Shown: positions 37,261-50,431, counted from the first letter of the stretch. The stretch is 64,000 bases of DNA from Physcomitrium patens (GCF_000002425.4 NC_037254.1:6120144-6184143); one strand, 5' to 3'. The notes: generated by a model not told the origin, from the sequence alone. Translations and numbers: made by a program.

Positions 37261-40200
37261 TGGAGTTAATACACTATACAGTGAGTGTTGTTTTCATGCG
37301 ATTATATGCATCGAAGCGTTTCGACGACACGAAATGAACGACACAACGTGCAGAGGAATCCAACGTTGTGCCATGAAAGGTGGGGATGTGATCGCGGCGG
37401 GGCGATTACAACCCACACAGCTCAATACCTAGTGAAGGAAGGGGCGGGAGAACGCCGCAGGCACGCAGGGGCGAAGCCTTTGAGATGAGCTCGCGCTGCA
37501 CAGCTTTGAACCCCGCTTGACCAGCTGCTTTGAATGAATTGCATACACGCCTGGCTATGGACCCTGCAGCAGCGCCAGAAGAAGAAGACGACGCTGAGAC
37601 TGGGGACCCACTCTCTCACTCTCTCACTCCTCCTCCTCCTCCTCTCTCACGGTGCTTGTGATGGATCGAAACATGACCGTAGCGACACTGGATCGTGGTC
37701 AGATCCCCTTGTCTGCCCCTTCGTACCCCCACCGGCTTTTGCGTCTTGTTGTAGACTGGTACAGTCTGAATCACCATAAATGGGGATACTGATTGTCCAA
37801 GTACACTTGGAGATATTCGATACTGAAATGATCCCGTCTTGGTAATATGAATATTTTCGGAAAGGTTTCAGATCTGGTATGGGTCCATGGTGGAAATGGT
37901 AGCCAGTCTCCTCAACACCAACAGATGGACACAACAAGAGAGTATGTGGATGCGTCAGTTTTCGGAATAGGTTCCGATATGGCCGAGAGATTGGGGCTGT
38001 TGGATTCAGTGAGGCAGAAGATTGGGTTCCACAATAGGATGGATGGGTTCGTGCGTAGAATTGATGAATGAGTGGATGATGCTCTGAAAGCCAAGTTGTG
38101 ATAGCACAGTTTCGGGCCTTGAAGAAACGGCATCTGCTGCGATGCCAGCACCCAGATAGATCGCTCGTATTCCAAGCTGTGATTGAATCTCCTGATTTGA
38201 ACTTCAGGTTCGCTGCTGGGGATTTGGAGAAGGCGATGAGTGCAGATCATCGGCTGTTTCCGCAGCTGCAGCCTGCAAGTTGCTCCGGAAGCTGGAGGAG
38301 ACAGTTGCTGCCCACACCTCGTGGTTTTGGTAGACGTGTTGAAAGGCCAAATCCTTTTCCTGCCACGGAGACCACGGGCACCAGGCACGGTCGATCATAT
38401 CTTCGTCCTGGGGATGGGGGGGAAGAGGCCTAATCTTGACCATTGACTACTTCCTTCACACAGCCTTGTGGTCTGCCTCCCAAGGTTGCCGCAACACCCA
38501 AGGAATGGGCGTAATCCTGGTTGAGTAGCGTGACCACATAGCACCAGTCCTTATTTTCGAGGATGAATTTGACCTGTACAGATGTAGGGGCTCTTCGAAA
38601 TTGTCGGTGAAAGAATGCATGCTGGTAATGCTACTAATTGGCAGTCTGAACAGTATGACCATTTCCTCGAGCTTGTAATCGAGGCAGTGCCTAAGAACTA
38701 GACGTTATAAGTGCGACGCGTACGTCACATTCATCGGCACTCGGATTTGCAATTAGTTTGTAGTTTTGTTCATAATAGATTGCTTCCTGACTCCCACACG
38801 CGTACCTGCATGCGTGGGACATTTGGGAAAGTCGTTACACGTTCCTCCTTGCTTTACAAGAGGGCAATTCAAAGATGACTGAGTCGTCGCTCTCACGAAA
38901 AAGAAGCAGGATTTCACGAGTCTTTCACTCTCTGGAAAATGAAAACTCATGCAATTACCAGGTCCCATGCCAGGAACGATTTCATTATTAACTGTTGCTG
39001 ACGAAACATGCTGAGTAATTTCTTGAGCTAATCGCTTGATGGGATGGAAACTGAAAATGGTTGTTGCTCGTCCAGATTTACCTCCGATTATTGCTATTTT
39101 TACGACAAAGTTTCACAGCTCTTGCGGGAGAAAACCCCGGAATCTGTGAAAGAGTTATTGAAGAAGCACCGAAGCATCATCGTTGAGGTGCCATCCTTTG
39201 GCCTGTGTGATGATTCAAAAGCCCACCAAGTCTGTTTTGCTTTGGATTTCTGTCCGCAAGCAGGAGAATTAGGAGGTCACAGATTTTCCCATGTGGCACC
39301 GTAGTAGAGGTCTTACGCCTCCTTTGAGGCATCCATGAACTTTCAGCGTTCCGTAAAGCAGACCCTGGGTCGTAAATCACGGGATTCAACCACCGTTTAC
39401 CCTTGAGAACGGGGAAAAGAAGGAAGAAAAAGCTAAGTTTCTGACGGACTTTCAAGGCCTGTGAACTCGGACAGTCTTTCCAAGCGCTGTCGCACCACCT
39501 ACCAGAAGTAGCTTTAACTCCCGGCAGCGACCGTGGACCTGGTTTCCTGTTCATGGTAACGCATCTGTCCGCGCAGTGCAGTGCATGATTCTCAGAAAAT
39601 CAATCTCCATAATTGTCAACAAGGTTTTGCACATCGGCGACAGCGCGTTAGGGATCGAACCGAAAGGCAGCATTGAGAACGGAGTTCATTCCCTCCCTCA
39701 CCATTAGATCTGTGAGGTGAATCATCATGACACCGCTTGAGAGTGCTGTTCTCGAATACAAGGTGCTGCGCGCGGGCCCTATGTTCTTTTCAAATTGATC
39801 TTACACCATGACACTACGTATTCCCATTTTCATTTTTATTTTTATTGTAGAATATTTTCTAATGTTCAATTAGGATATGTGGGCAGCTAAATTTAACTTA
39901 TAGATCGGGTTTTAATTCACCTTTTTCATCTGGGAAAAGTAAGGAGATGGTAATCAAAATGTGTTGGGGGTTGCTCATAAAAAACTTAAGCCTTGTATTT
40001 CTAACTTTAGACTGCAAAGATGATTTCTACGTGACTGCGTCGATGTAGTGTGTTGTACTGGAGTGGTGGATATTTACTCATTACTCAGTTGGGTGACAAG
40101 GAATTACGCGATCATGACTGTGGCCGCCATGGATAAGATTACGAGTCAACTAACGAACCTTAAGGTGTGGGGAAAACCAGAGGCTAGTCTTGGTTTAAGG

Positions 40201-40860
40201 ACAAAAGGGCGACAATCCAGCAGCCTCTATTCACTGCATCGGGTCAATGTCTCTTATCTTCAGAATTTGGAAAGGAAACTCAAAAGTAAGAGCCACCCAA
40301 GTACCCTGAAGTACTGTCGAAGGGGCTAAATTGATGAGCAGGAGAACCTGTTACTCCATTGCATGCGAACGCCTTGACGAGAGGAAAAGACCTGGGATGC
40401 AACTGCTTCAATACCTAACACAAGTGTTGTTGTACAACTTCTATTCAATTAGAAAAGTAGATCGAGTGCAGATGCCTGTTTCGCGGCATCAAGAGTACAT
40501 GCAGTAGAACTGGTAAGTCTAGATTATTTTCGCGTCCATTGGATGTATTCTTAAGTCAATACGATTCAAGGCCTCGTCGCACACCGAAAAATTTTGAGCC
40601 TAGTTGAAACTAGGATTTGTGAGGTCCAGATTATGGGGAGTCCCTAGTCTTTCACATTTTCGGGACCAAAACCTTGGGTTCAAAATCAATACAAAGTCAG
40701 CCACCCAACGCACCAAAAAAGCAGTAGGGATTAACCTACTGAAAGCAAGGTCCAACCTCTACCTAGGGTTAGGGGTCTTACGTGAAAAGAAAGCAGTAAT
40801 TTCACTGCTTTCACCTCACATAAAACCCCCCCTGAAAACTTTTGCTTATTACCAACTACG
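37261..40860. other. Balanced-composition region without an intact recognised gene
   Basis: Base composition and lack of decay resemble the gene islands, yet no frame shows a domain. Between about 37930 and 38700 several frames on plus look coding for short runs and then break (for example DMAERLGLLDSVRQKIGF, then a stop). This is consistent with a broken gene or a non-coding transcript. The right end (39,800-40,860) may hold the bHLH 3' UTR and its flank. Confidence 0.35.
39044..39304 (+). CDS. Hypothetical small ORF, 86 residues
   Basis: Starts at an ATG in GGGATGGAA. Residues about 20-50 (DKVSQLLREKTPESVKELLKK) would form a charged amphipathic helix, which looks protein-like. The C-terminal third does not. 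No domain was recognised, and splicing or chance is possible. Confidence 0.2.
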   Translation: METENGCCSSRFTSDYCYFYDKVSQLLREKTPESVKELLKKHRSIIVEVPSFGLCDDSKAHQVCFALDFCPQAGELGGHRFSHVAP

Positions 40861-40908
40861 TACATAGTATTTATATAAGTAGACATAATACACTCCTACT
40901 GGTATTTC

Positions 40909-43900
40909 CTACTCTTTGTCGGCAGAAGGTTGATTGCCGTCGAACTCAATAACGTCAGGAGCTGATTTCTTTGGCTTCGCTGGGGGCTCCTCTACATTCT
41001 TGCTTTCCGTTCCAGAAAATTCTGGTCCAGCAAGCTCCAGAAGCTCTTGAAGAGTGTTTGGTAGAGGTCCAAGCGCCTTGGGCCAGATAGAATCATTCTT
41101 TAACATCTGAAACGACAGAAGTTGCACATAAGTAAGCAGGTCCCTAAAATTGAACATCGACTTGCCATTTGGGAAACCATTAACAAAGATTAAAAATGCA
41201 TATTTGGGAAATGCAATTCTAGTGAGAAATATCTTACCTTAATCTGGAGTTCCAGACACTGCACGTAGGTGATAGCCTTCTCCAGCATGGTCACCATATC
41301 TACCTTATCACCATTAGGTATCAAGGCTTGCAAAACTTTCAGCCGCTCACTTATCCTTTCTCTTCGAACCTGTGATCACATATTAGACCCCATAAATCCC
41401 AAATATTTTCCATTTGTCTTCAGTAGAGGCACATCAAACACTAACTTTAGGAAGGCGTAGCAAGCATACGCATGAACATACGAACAAGCAGAAATTCAAA
41501 GAATTGGGTCCGTACCCTAGCGGCAATGCTCTGTGGGTCATTGGCACTCCCTTGACGAGCACGAGGCTTGAGGTTGGTGTTCAGAGCAGGCCCTAGTGCA
41601 CGACCACTTGCACTCTGACTCACTTTTTGATGAGCTAAAGCACTGATGCTTTCTAGCCTGCTGCATCCTTGAGGTCCCAAAGCTTTTTGCATAGGCTTCT
41701 TATTCATCGATCCACCTTGGTCTTTCTTGTCGTCAACCTAACCCAAACATGCCAATTCAATGAACTCGCGCATTAGGAAAACTTAAGGACGACTTTCACT
41801 CTGACCACATGACGTATTAGATTCATTGCATGAAATACGGTGTGGAGAACCTGTAACATGGAAACACATTCATAACATCAATCATCGCATTCTAGCATCG
41901 ATAAGTTCTTAAAAGGTCGTCCATGATGCAGTCACAGCAGAACTACATGATATGCAAGAGAAAAGGATACCAAGGTCTTACCGTAAGAGGCCGCTTAAGA
42001 ACGGGATTTGAGTTCTGTACAGCTGGACCGATCTTAGCACTGCCGGGCATGTTCCTCGGAATAGGGCACTTGATAGTTCCAGTCTCAGGCTGCATCATGA
42101 CAGGAGCTTTCTGATTCCCGGGTAAGCCAACGCATCCACCCAAGCCACCATCCATCCGCAAGGGCCACTTTGTGACAGACTCACCAGAATCCGGTTTAGC
42201 AGATCTGGGATTACTCATAACTGATTGTTGTCTTTGTTGCTCAAAGGGTAAGGTCGAAATGGGGGAAGCATTACATAACGCTGGTTGATTCCTTTGTTGC
42301 TCATAAGACATGTTAGAGATGGAGGAGGCATTACTCATAGGTTGGTGTTGCCTTTGCTCAAACCCTAAGTTGGAGAGGGGTGGAGAGTTGCTAACAGTTG
42401 ATTGTTGCCTTTGCTCAAACCCCAGGTTGGAGAGGGGTGGAGAATTGCTGACAGATGGTTGTTGCCTTGACTCAAATCCTGAAATAGAAATCGGGGGAGA
42501 GCTACCCATGGTGGGAAGTTGTCTTTGCTCAAAGACCATGTTAGAAAGGGGAGAAGGGCTACTTAATGGCTGCTTTTGACTTGGGTCGAACTCCATGATT
42601 GGTTTAGAAGGAGAGCTACTTACGGGTTGCTTCCGTCTTTGATCAAACCCTATGATAGTGACGGAAGGAGAGCTACCCATGGGTTGTTTCAGCCTTGGAT
42701 CGAATCCCAAACTGGTAACAGGAGAGGAACTGCTCATAGCTTGCTGCTGCCTCTGCTGCTCAAACCCCAAGTTAGTAACAGAGGAATTACTCATAGCCGG
42801 CTGCTGCATCTGCTGTTCGAATCCCATGTTGTTCATAGATGAGGAGTTGCTCATGGCTGCCTGCCTGCCATGCTCAAACCCCAGGTTACTAACGGGGGAG
42901 GACTTACTCATGGCTTGTTGTTGCCTTGGTTCGAACCCCATAATAGGAATAGGCGAGGAACTGATCTTTCCTTGGTTGGTCTTGTCCGCCCATATTCTGT
43001 TCGAGAGCGTATCCTGCTGTTCTGATTGCTGCTGTTTCTGCGCAGGAACGTAAGGACCAGGGTTAAAACTAACCAACTTGGGTTCCTCAGATACAGCGTC
43101 CATCTTATGCATGTGAGAAGAAGCAGCAAGTGAAGACATCATCACTGATGCACTGCCCTTCTGACTCGAATTAAAAGATCCTCCAGCAACATTTGGAACG
43201 GAGCTTCTCGATCCCACTTCAGATGTGGATACATCTCTATTGGTGCTAGGAGGAAGAGAGTGCGCATGTTGTTGTTTCGCAAGATGCATCAAACCTAAGT
43301 TTGGGTTGCACCCACCAACCAATCCAGATGTGATCATTATCCCCCGAGTTGCAGCTTGACCAAACATTTCCATCGAGTTAGAAACCATAGACGAACCCCC
43401 ATACTGAGCTGTTTGGGATGGAACACTCGGAACTCCACACTGAGTTATGGAAACATCTGTGCTCGTGACGGGATTACAATTTGGAACCATCAATGGACTC
43501 CTGTATTGAGAATTCTGTACATTAGTGGTCGGGACCGCTCCGTTGTGTATTGTGGGATTTATAGTGCCAAATGATTTGTTGTTAAATCCCTGTGGGCAAT
43601 CCAAGGTGGCGAAATTCTGGGGGAGATGGTTTGAAGCTAGCACAGGTGAATTGTACTGTATGAACTGGTTGTTCATGAGATCTTGCATGGGGTCTTGGGC
43701 AGAATAAGTAAACTCGGGCTGCCCCCACTGCCCATTTTGACGAAATTTGGAATTTCCACCAACTAAGTCATGTACATCTTCGGACACTCGGGGAAGGTTC
43801 ATGACAGAATCGTAGGCAGGGACATCGTTAACAAGAGAGGAAGACATCAAGGTGATGTCATCTGACCGAGATGGGAGATCCCATGGTTCGGATCCCCAGG

Positions 43901-44024
43901 GGAACGGTGTCTCTGCATGATAAGGCAACAAACTGGCTGGGATGTCAGGACTATTGAACACCCCGACATGTTGTATAGGCTGTGTGTCACAAGCACCCCA
44001 CAAGGCTCCTGTTGCCTCATCCAT
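40909..44024 (-). CDS. RSL-type bHLH transcription factor (subfamily VIIIc), four coding exons
   Basis: Model on minus: 44024-41982, 41737-41516, 41369-41238, 41106-40909. All introns are GT-AG, all phase 0, and the product is 864 residues. The bHLH lies at about 749-800, split over exons 2-3: NDPQSIAAR then [20 protein letters not shown], then [20 protein letters not shown] conserved [23 protein letters not shown] tail follows. This is the RHD6-like (RSL) signature. Moss and angiosperm RSL factors control tip-growing filament cells (rhizoids, caulonema, root hairs), and that role is inferred here. Residues 1-681 are Ser/Gln/Asn-rich, probably a transactivation region, and include 13 tandem repeats of about 19 residues. 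Family members are usually much shorter, so this long N-terminus stands out. A likely leader intron acceptor (TTCATTGCAG) ends at 44091. I cannot say which moss paralogue it is. Confidence 0.92.
42190..42935 (-). repeat. Thirteen tandem ~57-60-bp coding repeats in bHLH exon 1
   Basis: Units of 19-20 residues each start with GFE or a variant (GFEPRQQ, GFEHGRQ, GFDPRLK, VFEQRQL, SYEQQRN, PFEQQRQ). They continue with a Ser/Pro/Asn segment (SNSPPLSNL type). All keep the reading frame. Confidence 0.9.
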
Positions 44025-45420
44025 ATTCGCACAATCTGAATCACGCTACAATATAGCGGTAGCAACCGATTTTAAAAGGCAAAAGAAACCCTGCAATGAA
44101 CAGACGAAGGAGATGTCATTCATTGACACACACATCGTCAAGCATTTCACTGATGTTAAGGACACAATAGGGATACAAACGAGGCCAACTACGGATGTGA
44201 CCGTTCTAAGGTTAAACGTCTCCAACTACACACTCAAAAGACCGTGAACACACCAACCGAGAGACTTCTAACCTGAAATCACGCCACAAGGAATCTTTAA
44301 GGTTGACTACTGAAGTAGACACTCCACGACCCCTCGGCACGAATAGCGCTCAGAAACGGCCAATCTATTGTCCAGCTCGCATCTTCTTAGCTCTCCTCGC
44401 GTAGTTGACAAATCCCAGTCTGCTGCGGCTCAAAATTTTGGCCATTCGCATCCCACACGCAAGACTCAAAAAGAAGACTATCACCACTAGTCGTGTAAGT
44501 CAGCTCACATTAACCCGAGCATGCGCTTAATAATACAAGGAGCACACAAGAAGATGAAGTAATTGAAGTTACTCTGAGTCCAGTTCAAAACGAAACCCCA
44601 AACAGCAAATCGCATGCATTTAGACTTCTTCAGTCTCCATTTCCAAGATTCGACCCTACTAGATCCAAGTGATCGATAATGGGTTGTGAGGCTCTGATGT
44701 CTCCGCGCGTTGAGGGGGCAAAAACAAAGGTCCAGTGAATGGAGTGCAGACCGGGAGTGAGCACGCGAAGATCATGGACGATTCTAGTTCTACCATCCAG
44801 TGCTCATGTGACAGAGCATGCCAGCACGCACTCTCACGAGTGAACTCACACCTGTTGACGCTTATTCCGCAACTCTCCACTGCAAATCCTAAGCAACTCC
44901 TACTCAAACCCTGTTTCCGGCTTTCCACCCACAGCTCAAGCCATCAAAAGAGATCACAAGGTTCCAGATCGGGCACCGTCGCGCTTCCCTAAAACCCTCT
45001 CTCTTCGTTCCCCTTGACCTAGCACCCACCAAAACCAACCTTTTCTCGCTCAAAACGTGACCTCCAGATCCGACGCAGACCAAACCCTCAAAAGGGAAGA
45101 TATCCGCAACACTCACGGACACCAAACGTGAACAGCACAAGACAAGTTCATAAAAAAGCTACTGTTACTGAAGACGGAGAAGCAGTCACCCGTTCTACTT
45201 AAGATAAAGCACGCACAAGTCGCAGCAAAGTAGGTTCAGAGGCACGGGGGGTATGGGCAGAGGAAGCAAGAAGAAGCAGAAGAGAAACAAGATGAACACA
45301 GCAGGCTTAAAAAGGAAGGAGGGATGGGGGATGATAAGAATGGGGTGCGGGCAAGCAGGGATGGGCAGATGTGCATTATAGTATTATAATCCTGCTCGCC
45401 AGCGGCTCTCTTACTCACTC
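44025..45420 (-). promoter_or_regulatory. 5' UTR and proximal upstream region of the bHLH gene
   Basis: Balanced-composition, non-repetitive sequence without a convincing coding exon. A 3' splice site at 44091-44092 just before the coding exon suggests a leader intron, but the donor was not located. Possible TATA-like stretches on minus lie around 45303-45314 and 45374-45391. Confidence 0.4.
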
Positions 45421-45453
45421 ACTACTCTTGTTCATCTCATCTCACTTGCCGCC

Positions 45454-45759
45454 ATGAATCTACACATTCTACGCATCCCCGCGCGGTGTACTGTAGCGTC
45501 TGCAGCATCCACAGCAGCCAGCCAGCTATCCAGTACACACAGCATAATCGAACAGTTCCTTCCAAGCCTAGGCGTCTATTCTTCTATTCTCTTGTCTTCT
45601 AGCCGTAATTCCCCTCCCGGGCTTCCGCCTCCATCGCTGTCTTCGTCTTCACCTCGTTTACCCGCTCCGCCTCCATCGTTCCCCACCCTCTTCTTCGCTT
45701 CCCCCGCCCCCCCATACATTTACTGCCATCACATCCCTGCTTGTGCTTGTCCTCCTTAA
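45454..45759 (+). CDS. Hypothetical small ORF, 101 residues, low complexity
   Basis: It starts at an ATG in a strong context (GCCGCCATGA) but encodes Ser/Pro/Leu-rich sequence of the kind any CT-rich stretch would give. No domain. It may be a divergent-transcript ORF or chance. Confidence 0.15.
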   Translation: MNLHILRIPARCTVASAASTAASQLSSTHSIIEQFLPSLGVYSSILLSSSRNSPPGLPPPSLSSSSPRLPAPPPSFPTLFFASPAPPYIYCHHIPACACPP

Positions 45760-45800
45760 ATTCTTACCGGTTCCCTGACGCATAACCTTTTAGGCTCTAC

Positions 45801-45829
45801 CTATCTATCTATCTATCTATCTATCTATC
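45801..45829. repeat. (CTAT)7 microsatellite
   Basis: Seven tandem CTAT units inside the pyrimidine-rich island. Confidence 0.95.
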
Positions 45830-45921
45830 GCTCCCCTCTGCGACCACCTCCGCCTCTCAAACAAAACCCCTGTGATCATCCGCCCCTCGGCCGCTTTTCT
45901 CCTCTGACACTACCCCTGCCT

Positions 45922-45944
45922 CTGCTGCTGCTGCTGCTGCTGCT
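45922..45944. repeat. (CTG)n microsatellite
   Basis: About seven and a half CTG units. Confidence 0.9.
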
Positions 45945-46200
45945 ACTGCTACCACGTCCCTCCCTCCGTCCATCCCTCGGCTGCGCAGTGTCAGAGCATC
46001 AGCCCCGCACGCCAAGCCATGGCCACACACTCCCCCTCCCCCCTTCCCCGCCCGGCCGCGTAACTTCCAAGGCGGCCTGCGGCCCTCACCCCGTCAACTT
46101 TACTCCATCCGTCCCCACCCAGCCCTGTCTACGTCGCTAATAATATTCAACCCCCTCCCCAGTTTTCGAGAATCCCGGTCTTGGATGGGACTCCTCCGAT

Positions 46201-47560
46201 CCCTTTTTAAAATCATCGTTGCTCGTCACTGATGCCTACTATTTTCAATTTATTTATTTATTTCGTTCATTTTTACTTTTCCGTTTACTTTTATTTTACT
46301 TTTATGTTTATGTGTTGCTTTTGCCTTGCTGGTGTAGTTTTGAAGGGGTTTGGATCACTTTGTGTGAGTTGGTTAGTTAGGTCCTGTGGAGTACCTTCTG
46401 GAGCACCAATACAAACGAATGCGTGAATGCAGTGTGAATCCGTGTCTTTGGCAACTGGTTTTTTTATGTTACATGGGGAGATTCTGCCTTGGATTGTATG
46501 GGATGCCTTGCTTGTGCACATGTAGGACAGGCCCCCAGTTGCTGTGGTGTTTGGCAGCTTTAGAAGTAAGATATCCACGGTGGAAAAGTTAAAGTTAAAG
46601 ATAAAAGAAACAGTTGAATCCCCTACCATTTACTAGCTTCCAATCATGTGAAGTACATCACTCAATTATGAAGCTGGCAACACAAAATAATATTCTATTG
46701 TGTAACTTTGAAGCGTATAGGCTTCCCATGCAGTTTTTATTATTATTGTTATTATTACTTATTATTCCCACAATTGTAATATTTAAAAATGTGGCATTTA
46801 CACTTTCCATTTTGTTTCTATTGTTTTTAAGACCTATTCATGGAAAAAGATATTGGAATAGACACACAAAATGGGTGCACAAGACATGTGTTGTGCAAGC
46901 TCATCACAATTGCATCTCCAAGTGTCATTTTGTTGATTTTTTTTATTATTATATGCCTATATATTATTATTATTAAAAATATTGGGAATGTGTCGTTCAT
47001 ACGTAGGCTCATTGAACGTGTAAAAGTCAAAGCCTCGTTCAACACAGAAGGCTATTTTTTTCTTTTTTCTTTTTTTTTTCTTTCCTTTTCTTCCCCTTCC
47101 AATATCCCAGAGCACAGTAAATCAGGGATGAATGATATTGTTATGAGCGAATGAATGAACTAATGTATGAATGACGATTGTGTGTCCCGCATTCATTACA
47201 TTTTGCATAATCGCTTCACATTCGTCCATGCCAGCATCGTTCATCCATCCAATTGTGGTTCTGTTACCACCACTTCCACTACTGTTACTTCAAGCCCCTT
47301 TATTAGTGTTATCAGTGTTTTCATTTATATTTTTATAAATAGTTTTCACCATAATTTCGTTTTATGCCTCGTCCACAATTCTGTCGGTCTGTCTGCTGGG
47401 GACTACTGTCACACCCCAGTGCCCTGCTTACTTTTACTTTATAATACTTCACCAATGTCTCTCCATGTTTCAATCTCTCACTTTCACTTTTTTGTACTTT
47501 TTTTTGAAAATTTTCCTCTTGATTTTATGTTTTTATGTTTTAGTTCATTTTGAGACCAAT
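46201..47560. other. Transition region, no gene recognised
   Basis: Mixed composition falling towards AT-rich. Frames of around 100 codons exist on both strands but have no domains and are rich in low-complexity runs. Confidence 0.45.
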
Positions 47561-48929
47561 AAAAACTTGTACATTACATGTTAAAATTATTTGAACCATA
47601 CATTAAAATATGTAAACATTTGGCTCTTGAGTGTTTTGTAAAATACTGATATTCTATACTTGAAATAAAATTCATTGTAAATGACATGATTGCATTTTGA
47701 AACAAGTTTAATTGGATGATGTATCCACTTATCATTTATTTCTAAGTTGTTTTTTTTTTTTTTATAGTAGTTGTTTTTTGAAGAAGTGCTGTAGAAACTA
47801 TCCATTACATATGATGGATAAATAAGATAGCCAAGTGAGGAAGCAAAAAACTTTCAACATGAATAATTTAAAATTGAACTCAAATACAAAATAATTGATG
47901 CTGATTGTCTTATTATTTGAAATTCTATCTAGGTAATGCTTGCACTTTTGAAATACATCAAAAATATTCCACGTATATTTATATCTTGTTGTGATGAACG
48001 TCATTAGTTAATTTATTCTATCACAAAAATTTATTTAAAATTTTAAAAATATATTAGAGTTATTTTTTAATGTTCTGTTTCTGTTTCTATTTATTTATTT
48101 ATTTATTTTGGTAACACTTCAGAATCCTTTCAATATTTGGTCAACAAATCTTCATGTGGAATGCTTCTGGAGTGATTTTAAAAACATTTTGCAACTAATT
48201 ATAATGATAGACTTTCAAATAAAGATTATACATGCATACAATAGTTTTAAATATTTTAAAAGTAAATCATCACTACAATGTCTCTAAGTATTGGATCAGA
48301 TTATATAGATGCTTGCAAAACTTAAAACTATGCTCACTTTAATAATGATCAACACAATTTTATTTTACATAAACACACATTACTGAAAAGTAAAATAAAA
48401 TAAAAAAACCATTAGATTATAGGTTTTAATTTAAAATTTTCCTTGCAACCAATAAGTTCAGTTTTTTAAACTAAACAAAATTCACAATTACATTTTAGTA
48501 CTGTATCGATGATGTCAAGAAACATACACATTTTATCTATTAAGCTGACACAAAATTTAAACATTGATAATATTTTTATGTTATTACAACTAATATTCTA
48601 AAGCTTGCAAAATTCTACACATAAAACCAAAAACTATTAGTGCTTAACTTGGAACTTGGAATTAGTACACAACCAAAATGTTTTGGAACCATAATTGCAC
48701 AATAAAGTGCACATTTAGGAATTAAATAAAGACAACATTGTGCTTTAATTCAATTTTTATATCTCTGCAAGTACTAAGCAACATTTTTTAATACAAATAC
48801 TTTTAAAGAAAAAGAAATTAGGTTCATTGCATAAGACATTAACAAAACTTAAAATCCGATATGCAAAGATAGTTGCTTATGCGAAAATAAACTCTCCTTT
48901 TGAATTAATACAAAATATGCTAAGATGAA

Positions 48930-48965
<36 letters not shown>

Positions 48966-49530
48966 TTTAATAGCTTAATCAACCAAAAGAAAAAATCATA
49001 AAAGTATATAATACTTAGTAGATATTGCATAGTTGTTAAAATTTATAACTTTCTTATCCTAAAACAATTGGTGGTTATTTTACTAAAAAAAAAATATGAT
49101 AAAATTGAAACATAAATGTGTAAAATTTTAGACAAGAATATTTTTTAAGCCACAAAAAAACTATAATTAATACATATTCTATAAACATATTTAGAATATA
49201 TAATTTATTTATTATTTTAGATAATTATTTTTATAAATAATTATTTAAAAAATACTATATATCTAATTTTTAATTTTTATATTTATATTAAATTTTCAAA
49301 AAATATTTGAATTAAGATTATTAATATAAAATAATATCATTATAATATTTTATAAACTTTTTGATAGAATTTCAAATGATTAAATTATTTTTTTATAATT
49401 TAAAATAATTATTTTTAATTATAAATGCTATAAATATCCTATTTTATTATTTATATTTTTATCTAATATAATTTATATAATTTCTAAAAATTTATATCAT
49501 TAAAAAATAATTTATTATTTTATCTATCTT
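47561..49530. other. AT-rich intergenic DNA, nothing assigned
   Basis: No gene was seen. It contains a poly-T run of 28 bp at 48931-48958. Confidence 0.5.
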
Positions 49531-49800
49531 GAGGTAATTTTTACTATGAACTATTATTAATTCTCTCCTAAAAATATCTATATTACTTATTTTCTTAATC
49601 CACTTTTTTGCCTTATTTATAGACTTATAAAGTAAGTAAAAGTCTTTATTTATAAAAAAGAAATATCAACACTTCAATTTTTTACTATTTCTCTACTTTT
49701 AATACGTATTTTGTTACTATATCTTTTAATAAGGCTCTTTTATAATACAACCCATATTTTTATCTTTTACCATTTAATCACGTTATAATATAAAAATATT
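49531..49800 (-). repeat. Family B LTR fragment
   Basis: Inverse complement of the 5' part of the family B LTR (compare 54520-54780 and 9720-9960). Shared features are the AAGTAAGTAAAAG stretch and the TCTCTCCTAAAAATATC region. It lies next to a family A LTR, as the other family B copies do. Confidence 0.55.
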
Positions 49801-49900
49801 TAGAATTCTTCTTGCAAGTAAGAACAATAGAATAAGAGCCGCCTAATATATAAGAAATAATTGATAGTACTAATGCCATAAAAATAATATGATGAAGAAT

Positions 49901-50431
49901 TATTAACAACAAGAACTCAATGATAAAAAATAAACAAGTGACACTTTTTAAAAAAAATATAATAAAATAGAAATAAGAAGGTACATATATTAAAAGGAAA
50001 TTAGAATGGCTGTTACCAAAAGACAAGAAAACTAAAGACTTCTTGAAACTAAACTAAATGTAAGAAAATAATTGGTAAGAGTGAAGAGAGGTATATTATC
50101 TATCTAGGAGCTGTATGGTGATGTTCTATAGGATCTTCAAAACATGTTGACTTTACACAACACGTATCTTAACTTACAAGGCAAGTTTTCAATATATGTG
50201 CTACATAGTTAGCTTGTTTTGCAAGCTACTAACATAAATGGCATGTGGTTAACTTGTTGACAAAGTTTTTAATCTATCAATCAATTACAAATACACTTAA
50301 AGTCAAAGCAACATCTATGAAGCTTATAGGAAGTTTTTTTAAAAGATATTATGAAATGAATCTATTATTTATTTACTTCTACCTATTCATATTATGTTGA
50401 TAACAATTACAATAAATATATGTTCATGATA
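49901..50431 (-). repeat. Family A LTR (3' LTR of element A2)
   Basis: It aligns end to end with 55400-55960: TATTAACAACAAGAACTC matches TGTCAAGGACAAGAACTC at the left, and the right end is followed by the same polypurine tract (TTATTCCCTCTTCT on plus). It is about 531 bp and heavily decayed. Confidence 0.75.

Larger units (their letters stand above)
45421..46200. other. Pyrimidine-rich (plus strand) promoter-like island
   Basis: A strongly CT-rich stretch with CpGs, a (CTAT)7 run and a (CTG)n run. It resembles plant promoter/5' UTR sequence and may drive the bHLH gene, a divergent plus-strand transcript, or both. Confidence 0.4.

Noticed and set aside
41943..41981. Extension of the bHLH exon 1 frame by 12 residues to a stop
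   Set aside because: A GTAAGA donor at 41981 and a phase-matched exon 2 that continues the bHLH region show this is intron.
42310..43053. Plus-strand frames with Cys-rich repeats ([16 protein letters not shown] type)
   Set aside because: These are the antisense shadow of the bHLH coding repeats.
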